From the NCBI GenBank assembly GCA_003138815.1, contig PLHD01000067.1:683-63384 (forward strand): a stretch of DNA of 62,702 bases, written 5' to 3'. This DNA is from Acidimicrobiaceae bacterium (GTDB taxonomy: Bacteria > Actinomycetota > Acidimicrobiia > Acidimicrobiales > RAAP-2). Position numbers and translations under genes: made by a program. This document shows positions 28,315-36,116 of the stretch, piece after piece. Positions within the stretch are counted from its first letter, which is position 1, and each line of letters begins with the position of its first letter. The notes beneath the pieces were generated by a model. It worked only from the letters and a program-made list of their open reading frames with translations, did not search any database and had not been told where the DNA came from.

Positions 28315-28970
28315 GATTCCTCCAGAACACCGTAAAGGAGAATCCCGACCGCGAGGTACGCGACCAGCGCCACCGCCGCGATCACCCACCACTCCCAGAG
28401 CGCTCCGCCGTGCAGGGCGGCGCTGAAGGAACGCTCCCCGGCGATGAGGAGGGGCGCGAAGGCCGGCAGGGCCAGCACCGGCAGCAGGGTCGCCGATCCG
28501 TCGCCGCCGGCCGTCAGCGCGCCGTACAGCGTGCCCGCGGCGGCCAGCGCCCCGAGCGTCACCGCGATGCTCGGCAGCGCCACCAGGGCCCCGTGGAGGG
28601 CTGTATGGAGGACCAGGACGGCCCCGGCGAGGAGCACGAGGCCCGTGACCCAGAGTTCGACCGCCAGCGCTAGGGCCTTTCCCAGGAAGACCCCCGCCGG
28701 GTCGAGGCCCAGGGTGGCGACCGACGATCTGGTCCCCGAGGTCCGCTCGACCGCCTGGGATCGGTTGATCATGAGCAGCGTCACCAGCAGCGTCACCAGA
28801 TAGAACAGCCCCGGCCCGGCCGGGGAGTTCCCCGCGTGCGCGGGTCCCAGCGCCAGGCCGCACAGCAGCAGCGCCATGACCCCGAAGGGAACGACCTGCC
28901 AGAGCAGCACGCGGCTGCGCAGCTCGATGCGCAGGTCCTTTCCCGCCACCAGCAGCGCGGTGCGGATCAC
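28311..28970 (-). CDS. ccmB: Heme ABC exporter membrane subunit CcmB
   Basis: A 219-residue membrane protein with about six helices, the permease partner of CcmA. The N-terminal KDLRIELRSRV and central SQAVERTSGTRSSVATLGLDP region (coupling to the ATPase) are family-typical. GTG 28970 overlaps the ccmA stop by 4 bp. In System I the CcmAB complex drives release of heme-loaded CcmE from CcmC. Confidence 0.92.
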   Translation of the reverse strand: MIRTALLVAGKDLRIELRSRVLLWQVVPFGVMALLLCGLALGPAHAGNSPAGPGLFYLVTLLVTLLMINRSQAVERTSGTRSSVATLGLDPAGVFLGKALALAVELWVTGLVLLAGAVLVLHTALHGALVALPSIAVTLGALAAAGTLYGALTAGGDGSATLLPVLALPAFAPLLIAGERSFSAALHGGALWEWWVIAAVALVAYLAVGILLYGVLEES

Positions 28971-29626
28971 GAGACGTCCCCCACGATTCGCCCGCCCGCC
29001 AGGGTCAGCGTCCGCGGAGCCAGGGCCGCGCTGCGCAAGGGGTCGTGCGCGCTCACCACGACCGTGGCGCCGCCGGCGACGACGTCGCCGAGCAGCGCGT
29101 CGAAGAAGGTGCGGCCCTCGTCGTCGAGCGAGGCGTAGGGCTCGTCGAGCAGCCACAACTCGGCTCGTCGTAGCAGCAGCCAGGCGAGCCCGAGGCGGCG
29201 GCGCTGCCCGGCGCTCAGCTGCTTGGCGGACGTGTCGATGCGGTGCTCGAGGCCGACGCGCGCCACCGCCGGCGCGATCTCGCCGGTCGGGCGCCCGAGG
29301 GCCCGCGCGGCGAAGGTCAGGTTCTCTCGCACGCTGAGGTCGTCGTAGAACGATCCTTCGTGGCCGAGCCAACCGACCCGGCGACGCAGTTGGCGCAGGT
29401 CCCCGCTGCCCAGGTCGACGCCCGCGACGGTCCCCGTGCCGCCCGAAAGCGCGACGAGACCGCCGAGGAGGCGCAGCAGGCTGGTCTTGCCCGCGCCGTT
29501 GGCGCCGGTGACCACGCTGAGGGTTCCCGCGCCGAGATCGAGGTCGACCCCGCTGAGCAGCGGGAATCCGCCCGCGAAGACGACGGCATCGTGCAGGGCG
29601 ACAACGGGGGGTGGCGCGTCGGGCAT
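28967..29626 (-). CDS. ccmA: Heme ABC exporter ATP-binding subunit CcmA
   Basis: A 219-residue ABC ATPase. Walker A GANGAGKTS is at 41-49, the signature LSAGQRRRLGLAWLLLRRAELWLLDEP contains the C-loop and Walker B, and the switch His is in VVVSAHD. It is the first ccm gene and lies seven bases after the gmd stop, so the operon may begin with gmd. ATG 29626 is chosen over TTG 29629. Confidence 0.93.
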   Translation of the reverse strand: MPDAPPPVVALHDAVVFAGGFPLLSGVDLDLGAGTLSVVTGANGAGKTSLLRLLGGLVALSGGTGTVAGVDLGSGDLRQLRRRVGWLGHEGSFYDDLSVRENLTFAARALGRPTGEIAPAVARVGLEHRIDTSAKQLSAGQRRRLGLAWLLLRRAELWLLDEPYASLDDEGRTFFDALLGDVVAGGATVVVSAHDPLRSAALAPRTLTLAGGRIVGDVS

Positions 29627-29633
29627 CAAGGAA

Positions 29634-30647
<1,014 letters not shown>

Positions 30648-30680
30648 CTACTCTGGGCGGGCAATTGCCTCGGTCGCGCA

Positions 30681-30686
30681 TAGCCT
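30681..30686 (+). promoter_or_regulatory. -10 box of leaderless glycosyltransferase gene
   Basis: TAGCCT, six bases before GTG 30693. Confidence 0.5.
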
Positions 30687-30692
30687 GAGCCC

Positions 30693-31745
30693 GTGGCCCG
30701 TCTCGTTCTGCTGAGTTTCCGCCTGGGCGGCACCGACGGCGTCTCCATCGAGGCCGCCAAGTGGAAGGCCGCTCTCGGCCAGCTCGGCCACGACGTGACC
30801 GAGGTCGCCGGCGAAGGGCCCGTGGACGTCCTCGTGCCGGGCCTGGCCATCGGCGCGGCTCGCGCGCCCAACCTCGACCAGCTGGAACGGGCGATCGCGG
30901 GCGCGGGTCTCGTCATCGTCGAGAACCTCGCCGCGCTGCCACTCAACATCGCCGCACGCGACGTGCTGTACCAGGCGCTCGACGGGCGAGCGGCACTCTT
31001 CCACCACCACGACCTTCCCTGGCAGCGCGACCACCTCTCCCACCTCGAAGGTCCGCGCGACCAGCCCCGCTGGCGCCACGTCACGATCAACGAACTCTCG
31101 CGACGCCAGCTCCACGAACGCGGCATCGAGGCGACGACGCTGATGAACTCCTTTGACTGCACTCCCCCGGTGGGGCGGCGCGAGCTGACCCGCAGCGCGC
31201 TCGGCGTAGGCGACGAGGTGCTCCTCCTGCTTCCCACCCGGGCGATCCCTCGAAAGAACGTCGAAGGGGCGCTCGAGCTGGCGCAGTCCCTCGGTGCGGT
31301 GTTGTGGCTGCTCGGCCCGGCCGAGGACGGCTACGGCCCCGAGCTCGATCGGCTGCTGGCGGCAACGTCGGTGGAGGTGCGACGCGGACTGGTCGGCGGC
31401 GCGAGCGTGCACGACGCCTACGCCGCGTGCGACCTGGTGGTGATGCCCTCGACGTGGGAGGGCTTCGGCAACCCCGTGCTCGAATCGGTCACCCACCGCC
31501 GGGCGCTCGCTCTCTTCGCCTACCCCGTCGCGCGCGAGATCATGTCGTACGGCTTCGAGTTCTTCGACCTGGCCGACGTCGCGGCGATCGAGAGGTTCCT
31601 CGCCGACCCCGACGAAGGACTGCTCGCGAGGAACCTCGACGTGGCGCGCGAGCACTTCAACGTGGCGCGTCTCCCCGAACGCCTCGCCGCACTGTTAGAA
31701 CCAGATGTGACTTCGATAAGGGAACCGGTGGCGGCGCGGCTCTAA
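30693..31745 (+). CDS. GT-B glycosyltransferase (family 4-like)
   Basis: A 350-residue glycosyltransferase with two Rossmann-like halves. The N-terminal half starts LVLLSFRLGGTDGVSIEAAKW, as in many family-4 enzymes; the C-terminal half has LLPTRAIPRKNVEGAL and the nucleotide-sugar site STWEGFGNPVLESVTHRRA (EX7E-like). No membrane helix is visible. Neighbouring gmd suggests that the product is a surface glycan, but donor and acceptor are unknown. Confidence 0.9.
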   Translation: MARLVLLSFRLGGTDGVSIEAAKWKAALGQLGHDVTEVAGEGPVDVLVPGLAIGAARAPNLDQLERAIAGAGLVIVENLAALPLNIAARDVLYQALDGRAALFHHHDLPWQRDHLSHLEGPRDQPRWRHVTINELSRRQLHERGIEATTLMNSFDCTPPVGRRELTRSALGVGDEVLLLLPTRAIPRKNVEGALELAQSLGAVLWLLGPAEDGYGPELDRLLAATSVEVRRGLVGGASVHDAYAACDLVVMPSTWEGFGNPVLESVTHRRALALFAYPVAREIMSYGFEFFDLADVAAIERFLADPDEGLLARNLDVAREHFNVARLPERLAALLEPDVTSIREPVAARL

Positions 31746-31755
31746 CGACCATCGC

Positions 31756-31793
31756 GGCCCCGCGCCGCGCCGCGCGGGGCCCTCTTGCCCTTT
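31756..31793 (+). terminator. Probable terminator after glycosyltransferase
   Basis: Arms GGCCCCGCG (31756-31764) and CGCGGGGCC (31773-31781) pair perfectly around an 8-base loop and are followed by a pyrimidine-rich run ending CCCTTT. Confidence 0.5.
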
Positions 31794-31925
31794 CGTCCAA
31801 AGGCCTCGCGCGAGACCTCCACGAATTAGTCGCTTCTTACGCGCATCCGCCTCGACGCTCACCTTCGACCCGAATGATGGTGTCTGTTCGGGAACGTCTC
31901 GAACGAGGGAAGTCAGAGGAGCGTC

Positions 31926-32648
31926 ATGAACAAGATCCACCGCAGCAAGAACAAGAAGTACCAGGGCCGCGCCAAGCCGATGACGACCAAGCGCCTGGCC
32001 GCGACGGCGGCCATGGGGGTAGGTCTGGTGGCGGGCGGAGCGGGCATCGCCTCGGCGGCGTCGACGACCAGCACGCCGCCGGCGACCCACGCCGGCGCCG
32101 CGAGCCCGGGACCCAGGGCGATGGACCCGGCGGACTGCGCGGGCGGCGTCATCACGGCGGTGTCGGCGACGTCGATCACGGTCCAGAGCCTGAGCGGCGC
32201 GTCCACGACCTACGCCATCAACTCGGCCACGACCTTCAACGAGGGCTCGACGACGATCACCACGTCGGACCTGGCGGTCGGCGGGCACGTGATGGTCCAG
32301 GCGTCGACTTCCAGCGCGACAACGGCCGCCGCCATCGACCTTCAGCTGGCCGAGCTCAGCGGCCGGGTGACGGCGCTGAGCGGGAACTCGGTGACGATCA
32401 CCGACCCCCAAGGGTTCAGTCGCACCATCGTGGTGGAATCGTCGACGGCGTACACCAAGTCCGGGGCCGCGTCGAGCCTCTCGGCGCTCACCGTGGGATC
32501 GCTGATCAGCGCCCGGGGCGAGGTCGACGCGAACCTGACCTCCTTGGACGCGTCCAGCGTGGCAATTGGCCCGTTGACGGGGGTCCAGAACGGCGGATCA
32601 ACTCCGGGGGTGCCGGGGTTCGCTAGTTTAGGACCAATGCATCAATAG
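31926..32648 (+). CDS. Secreted DUF5666 domain protein
   Basis: A 240-residue exported protein. A basic N-terminus and hydrophobic helix (about residues 21-45, ending IASAASTTS) form a signal peptide or anchor. The rest holds two DUF5666-like beta units (GGVITAVSATSITVQSLSG and GRVTALSGNSVTITDPQG), each with the pattern turn, strand, Thr-rich strand. Function is unknown. Shine-Dalgarno GAGGAG precedes ATG 31926. Ser/Thr/Ala-rich, consistent with an extracellular location. Confidence 0.85.
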   Translation: MNKIHRSKNKKYQGRAKPMTTKRLAATAAMGVGLVAGGAGIASAASTTSTPPATHAGAASPGPRAMDPADCAGGVITAVSATSITVQSLSGASTTYAINSATTFNEGSTTITTSDLAVGGHVMVQASTSSATTAAAIDLQLAELSGRVTALSGNSVTITDPQGFSRTIVVESSTAYTKSGAASSLSALTVGSLISARGEVDANLTSLDASSVAIGPLTGVQNGGSTPGVPGFASLGPMHQ

Positions 32649-32794
32649 TGTTGCTTGCACTTTGCAGCCTCTCATCCAGTCGTCGAGTGTGGTCCAACCC
32701 TTCACTAGGCGGCTGGATGGGAGATCGATGCGTTCGCAGTCGACGTGCCCGCCGCGACGACGCTGGCGGAGTCCTGCCGGCGCCACGCTGTCAC

Positions 32795-32828
32795 GCGACC
32801 AACACCTCGCGACCAACACCTCGCGACC
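32795..32828. repeat. Short tandem repeat, 14-bp unit
   Basis: GCGACCAACACCTC occurs twice in tandem (32795-32808, 32809-32822) followed by a partial copy GCGACC, about 45 bp upstream of the TetR gene. Confidence 0.8.
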
Positions 32829-32869
32829 CACGGACGCCATCGCGGCAGGATTCACTAGTGTTCTGAATC

Positions 32870-33481
32870 ATGGTTATCAACGACGACCGCCCCCAGCACC
32901 TCGAGCGGCGCGAGCAGCTCCTGCTCGCCGGGCGCAAGATCTTCGCCGAGCGGGGCTTCCAGGCAACGACCATGGACGACATCGCCAAGGAGGCCGGCTT
33001 CACCAAGCCGGTCCTCTACCAGTACTTCGAATCCAAGGCCGATCTCTACCGCCAGATCGTCGCCGAGACCGCCCAGCAGCTGCTCACCTCGCTCGGCGAT
33101 GCCGTCGCCGGCGTCGACTCCCCGAGGGCGAAGATCGAGGTGGCCTTTCGGGTCTACTTCGAGTTGGTCATCAGAGAGACCGACGCCTTCAGGGTCCTGT
33201 TCATCCACAGCCACGAGGGCGAGATGATCGGCGAGCTGCGCAACCTCGAGATGGTGCTCGCCACGTTCCTCGAGCCGTTCATCGACATCTCGATCAGCGA
33301 CGATCACCGCCGCCAACTCGCCGCGGGGGTCGTCGGCATCGCCGAGGCGTCGGCGGTGACGTGGCTCGAGCAGCAGGCCGCCAAGGGCTGGCCCGCGCCG
33401 TCTCCCAACGAAGCCGAACTGCTCGCCGCACGAAGCGCCACGCTGGCGTGGGGCGGGCTGCGCGCAGTCCAGCAGGACTAG
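32870..33481 (+). CDS. TetR/AcrR family transcriptional regulator
   Basis: A 203-residue repressor with the typical N-terminal helix-turn-helix (RREQLLLAGRKIFAERGFQATTMDDIAKEAG, then KPVLYQYFESKADL). The ligand-binding domain has no recognisable signature. TAGTGT lies eight bases before the ATG, so the mRNA may be nearly leaderless. The acyl-CoA dehydrogenase 3.3 kb away carries a TetR-style operator, but a link between them is speculation. Confidence 0.92.
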   Translation: MVINDDRPQHLERREQLLLAGRKIFAERGFQATTMDDIAKEAGFTKPVLYQYFESKADLYRQIVAETAQQLLTSLGDAVAGVDSPRAKIEVAFRVYFELVIRETDAFRVLFIHSHEGEMIGELRNLEMVLATFLEPFIDISISDDHRRQLAAGVVGIAEASAVTWLEQQAAKGWPAPSPNEAELLAARSATLAWGGLRAVQQD

Positions 33482-33613
33482 GAGACTGTCGAGTAGTTCA
33501 GAGCGGTCAATGAAGTGACTGATTTCGCTCGACCGTTCTGACCTGGACGGCCTCTTCGGGCCGCGAGAAGGCCGTACGGCGCGTCGTCTTCTTGATGCCT
33601 GGCGAGCGACTCC

Positions 33614-34183
33614 TCAAGAATCGCTTTCTTCAGCGGTCTCCTGGCCGGGCTCGTCGTCGCGGATGAGCAGCGCGAAAGTCTGGGCCAGCTCCCAGAGCTG
33701 CTGCGCGCACGCGTCGTAGACGGCCTGGTCGCCGCCGGCCGGGTCCGCGACGTCGAACCTGGCCTCGGGCTCCATCGAGGACACCTGCGCGAGTTGCTCG
33801 ACGAACGTCGCGTCGAGGGGCGCGTAACGCACGAACTGGTGCAACTGCACGGACTTGGCGGCGTGCTCGGCGAAGCTGCGTCGCACGAAGTCCACGTGGC
33901 CCGCCTCGGTGGCGATGACGACGTCGGCCCACGCGACGTCGTCGAGCACCAGCTGGTGGCTGCGGTGGGCGCCGTAACGGTGCTCGCCGAGCTCGCCGAT
34001 ACCCGTCAGCGCCTCGCGGGTGCGCGAGCTCATGGCCGAGCCCTCGGTGACATGGGTGCCGGCGGTGCGCACGTTCCAGTCCTCGCCGTAGGCCTCGGCG
34101 ATGGTGGCGAACATGTAGCCGAGCATCACCGAACGCGCCACGTTGCCGGTGCACAGCGTCACTATCTTGAGGGGCGCGGTCAT
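33614..34183 (-). CDS. Low-molecular-weight protein-tyrosine-phosphatase-like protein
   Basis: A 189-residue protein with the phosphatase P-loop CTGNVARS directly after the first strand (Cys11, Arg17), as in low-Mr phosphatases and related arsenate reductases. DVADPAGGD near the C-terminus likely carries the general-acid Asp. The targets are unknown; homologues dephosphorylate proteins linked to capsule or stress. Immediately upstream (minus strand sense) lies the stranded dehydrogenase tail. Confidence 0.88.
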   Translation of the reverse strand: MTAPLKIVTLCTGNVARSVMLGYMFATIAEAYGEDWNVRTAGTHVTEGSAMSSRTREALTGIGELGEHRYGAHRSHQLVLDDVAWADVVIATEAGHVDFVRRSFAEHAAKSVQLHQFVRYAPLDATFVEQLAQVSSMEPEARFDVADPAGGDQAVYDACAQQLWELAQTFALLIRDDEPGQETAEESDS

Positions 34184-34221
34184 CGTAGGAGAACCTACTC
34201 CGCGCGCCGCCGACCGCCGCG

Positions 34222-34302
34222 TCAGCGGATGTGGACGCCGGAGATCGCTCGAGCGACGATCAGCCGCTGGATCTCCGAGGTGCCTTCGAAGATCGTGTAG
34301 TT
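34222..34302 (-). pseudogene. Stranded 3' end of acyl-CoA dehydrogenase gene
   Basis: On the minus strand this reads [18 protein letters not shown], then AISGVHIR and a TGA stop. The intact dehydrogenase at 36117-37331 ends with the same peptide, differing by one Ile/Val after the shared Tyr. Here the codons are GC-ending like the surrounding genome, while the intact gene's last 26 codons use ATT, ATA, AGA and GAA. This copy is therefore probably the original tail, cut off by the insertion of the 1.9-kb segment that follows. Confidence 0.85.
34283..34299. repeat. Left direct repeat (candidate attachment core)
   Basis: CCTTCGAAGATCGTGTA; matches 36178-36194 at 16 of 17 positions. Confidence 0.7.
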
Positions 34303-34307
34303 CCTAT

Positions 34308-34339
34308 AGGTGCGACCAGAAGTACTGGTCGCGACACCT
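34308..34339. repeat. Imperfect inverted repeat inside left end
   Basis: Perfect 8-bp arms GCGACCAG (34312-34319) and CTGGTCGC (34325-34332) around AAGTA, extended by AGGTG and CACCT with a small bulge. It sits nine bases inside the left repeat, a usual place for recombinase arm sites. Confidence 0.6.
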
Positions 34340-34415
34340 TTCGAAGAGAGATGGACCCACAAATGAATGGGAAGACCAGTTTTAGACCCGATTTGGTCCG
34401 ATCCCGGTCCCCGTT

Positions 34416-34439
34416 AATGGCTCTCGCGCGAGCGCCATT
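34416..34439. repeat. 24-bp near-perfect palindrome after PIN-like gene
   Basis: Arms AATGGCTCTCGC and GCGAGCGCCATT differ from perfect symmetry at one pair. It lies 17 bp beyond the stop of the PIN-like gene; no T-run follows, so it is more likely a binding site or attenuating hairpin than a classical terminator. Confidence 0.5.
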
Positions 34440-34456
34440 GCGAGTCGCGGTCTGCA

Positions 34457-34882
34457 TCACTTCGGAGTGACGATTTCCCACGCTAGAAGTTCGCCATCAA
34501 GAACAGCCGGCAAGACTCCGTTCGCTGCCTCTGGTGACAGCCAGATCGTGGCGGCCAGAGCGCGGGCCGCAGCCACCGCCTCAAGGTTGAGTAGGTTCAA
34601 CTTAGGGTGGCGCCCGGCAATCTCAACCATGAGCGGTACGAGTTGTCGTGTGTCAGGAAGGCCAATGTCATTCGGTAATTGAAGCATTGCGCTAATCGCG
34701 CGCTCCTGATCTTGTGGTTCCAATTCCCGGAATGGTCCAGAAAGATGCCCGCCGGCGCCAAGTACAGCGGCCCGACATGCGCGGTAGTACCAGTAGGCAG
34801 TGGTGTGCAGTTGCACTCCCGGTCTACGACTGCCAACGAGAAGCTCCTCGATCAAGAGGCGGTCGTCGAGGACGACGTTCAC
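34457..34882 (-). CDS. PIN-like protein, probable toxin of TA pair
   Basis: A 141-residue protein with a PIN-like layout: an N-terminal strand with acidic residues (NVVLDDRLLIEELL), a helical middle, then NLEAVAAARALAATIWLSP resembling the second acidic motif and following strand of VapC-type nucleases. The second Asp is Glu here, so the active site may be non-standard. GTG 34882 overlaps the stop of the AbrB-like gene by one base (TAGTG), the usual arrangement of toxin-antitoxin genes. Assignment as toxin rests on this context. Confidence 0.6.
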   Translation of the reverse strand: MNVVLDDRLLIEELLVGSRRPGVQLHTTAYWYYRACRAAVLGAGGHLSGPFRELEPQDQERAISAMLQLPNDIGLPDTRQLVPLMVEIAGRHPKLNLLNLEAVAAARALAATIWLSPEAANGVLPAVLDGELLAWEIVTPK

Positions 34883-35124
34883 TACTGATCGGCGAGGTCG
34901 GGGTCGCCGATTGCTGCTAACCCAGCGTTGTAGCGCGCGGTGAGGACGCTTTTCAGTTCAGCCTTGGCTCGAGCCATTCCTCCGGGCAGTACCAATGCTG
35001 CGTCGCCGAGGTCAACGAAGGCGATCTCGCCACCGTCCTCGATACCCCAACGATGCCTTAGTTCTGCCGGAAGACTGGTTTGACCACGCTGAGACACACG
35101 GGCTTGACTGACAGGAGTTGACAT
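34882..35124 (-). CDS. AbrB/MazE-type antitoxin-like DNA-binding protein
   Basis: An 80-residue protein with an N-terminal swapped-hairpin domain: QARVSQRGQTSLPAELRHRW then IAFVDLGDAALVLPGG, characteristic of AbrB/MazE/VapB proteins. The C-terminal helix probably wraps the toxin. ATG 35124 is preceded by TACAAT and six bases, giving a leaderless, strong-looking promoter. Forms a pair with the PIN-like gene. Confidence 0.78.
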   Translation of the reverse strand: MSTPVSQARVSQRGQTSLPAELRHRWGIEDGGEIAFVDLGDAALVLPGGMARAKAELKSVLTARYNAGLAAIGDPDLADQ

Positions 35125-35130
35125 GAATGC

Positions 35131-35136
35131 ATTGTA
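35131..35136 (-). promoter_or_regulatory. -10 box of leaderless AbrB-like gene
   Basis: TACAAT on the minus strand, six bases before ATG 35124; close to the TATAAT consensus. Confidence 0.55.
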
Positions 35137-35255
35137 CCGTGCTCATCTCTACAAAGCGACGTTTTCGGGGCATCTTTGGGAAATGATGGACAGCATGTTG
35201 TCGAGCACCGGGTGGCGGCAGTTTTACCCACTGACGTGATGACACTCCTGATCGT

Positions 35256-35714
35256 CTAGGTCACGTCGCCGGGTCTCCGCTGTTCACGAGAAGAGACAGC
35301 ACTCATTGACTGTTGAAGTTTCCACAAGAGTTCTGTCAGGCGCCGAACATCCTCCGACTCCCAATCGCGGACAAAAAGCGAAAATCGCTTCAGGCCAAAA
35401 CTCTCCAACCGACGATGTTCGACAGTTCCGTTGTCCGTCAACGTGACCAAATTCGATCGTCCATCCGTTGGGTCAGCCTTGACCTCTACATAACCAGCAA
35501 TTTCAAGTTCTCGAATTTGTCTGGTGACGAGTGAGGGATGAACTCCCTGAAGACCGGCAATATCGGAGGGCCGCGCTCCGTCATGATTAGCGATGGTTTG
35601 CAACAGACTTAATGTGGCGGCTCCCTTCCGCTGACGTCTCGCTCGTTCGAGACCGGCATTCATCGTGAACAGAGCTGCAACCATCAACTTCACGTCGCGC
35701 TTATTCGGGGGCAC
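35256..35714 (-). CDS. MarR family transcriptional regulator
   Basis: A 152-residue winged-helix regulator. Recognition region ARPSDIAGLQGVHPSLVTRQIRELE and the wing VKADPTDGRSNLVTLTDNG (DxRS..) are classic MarR. Start GTG 35714 is preceded by TATGGT and five bases. It is divergent from a small membrane protein across a region with two long palindromes, so it most likely represses both genes and responds to a small ligand. Confidence 0.9.
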   Translation of the reverse strand: MPPNKRDVKLMVAALFTMNAGLERARRQRKGAATLSLLQTIANHDGARPSDIAGLQGVHPSLVTRQIRELEIAGYVEVKADPTDGRSNLVTLTDNGTVEHRRLESFGLKRFSLFVRDWESEDVRRLTELLWKLQQSMSAVSSREQRRPGDVT

Positions 35715-35719
35715 GCCAA

Positions 35720-35725
35720 ACCATA
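35720..35725 (-). promoter_or_regulatory. -10 box of MarR gene
   Basis: TATGGT on the minus strand, five bases before GTG 35714; the matching -35 region falls within the first palindrome. Confidence 0.4.
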
Positions 35726-35729
35726 CCAG

Positions 35730-35750
35730 TTAGTTGACAAAGTCAACTAA
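35730..35750. promoter_or_regulatory. MarR operator 1 (palindrome)
   Basis: Perfect 9-bp arms TTAGTTGAC and GTCAACTAA around AAA. It contains the TTGACA -35 box (35734-35739) of the rightward promoter. Confidence 0.75.
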
Positions 35751-35762
35751 ACACATTACGGT
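35734..35762 (+). promoter_or_regulatory. Promoter of small membrane protein gene
   Basis: TTGACA (35734-35739), 17 bases, then TACGGT (35757-35762). Consensus -35 and TANNNT -10 with ideal spacing, overlapped by operator 1 and abutted by operator 2. Confidence 0.65.
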
Positions 35763-35764
35763 AT

Positions 35765-35789
35765 TAATCGTTGACTAAGTCAACGATTA
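35765..35789. promoter_or_regulatory. MarR operator 2 (palindrome)
   Basis: Perfect 11-bp arms TAATCGTTGAC and GTCAACGATTA around TAA. Shares the TTGAC-N3-GTCAA core with operator 1 and covers the expected transcription start of the rightward promoter. Confidence 0.75.
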
Positions 35790-35802
35790 TCAGGAGATGC
35801 AC

Positions 35803-35988
35803 GTGAGCAAATTTTTTGGATTTTTACTAAACCGTAACTTGTTGTTCGCTTTCGGCGTCTTACCGCCCGCCATATACACATTCAACGGACACGCGTGGCT
35901 GGGGCTCCTTTTCATTGCATGCGTTGTGGCCGGTCGCTTTTCTGTCGGTCCGATTATTGGTCGGAAGTTCGAAGATTCACGCTCCTGA
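35803..35988 (+). CDS. Small membrane protein under MarR control
   Basis: A 61-residue protein with two hydrophobic segments (LLFAFGVLPPAIYTF and WLGLLFIACVVAGRFSV) joined by NGHA. AGGAG at 35792-35796 lies six bases before GTG 35803; the ATG at 35797 directly touches the Shine-Dalgarno and is less likely. I do not recognise the family. Its promoter lies between two MarR palindromes, so it is probably induced by the MarR ligand. AT-rich codon use sets it apart from the genome. Confidence 0.6.
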   Translation: MSKFFGFLLNRNLLFAFGVLPPAIYTFNGHAWLGLLFIACVVAGRFSVGPIIGRKFEDSRS

Positions 35989-36036
35989 AGAACGAGGCCG
36001 TTACGGCCGGCCGACTTGTTCGCGGATGCCAATTAA

Positions 36037-36062
36037 CCGGTTTGCGCGTCGGTCGCAACCGG
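36037..36062. repeat. Imperfect inverted repeat inside right end
   Basis: CCGGTTTGCG (36037-36046) and CGCAACCGG (36054-36062) pair with one unpaired T. Counterpart of the repeat at the left end of the insert, though of different sequence. Confidence 0.45.
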
Positions 36063-36116
36063 CGGTCCTTGATCGTGTCCGCGGCAAACGGAAAGTACCC
36101 GAGTCGCTTCTCAGGA

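Noticed and set aside
33541-33585. Seven-base inverted repeat between TetR and phosphatase genes
   Set aside because: Large loop and no T-run; too weak to call a terminator.
34143-34470. Small plus-strand frames around the left end of the insert
   Set aside because: They run across the stranded dehydrogenase tail in the wrong strand and show no family features.
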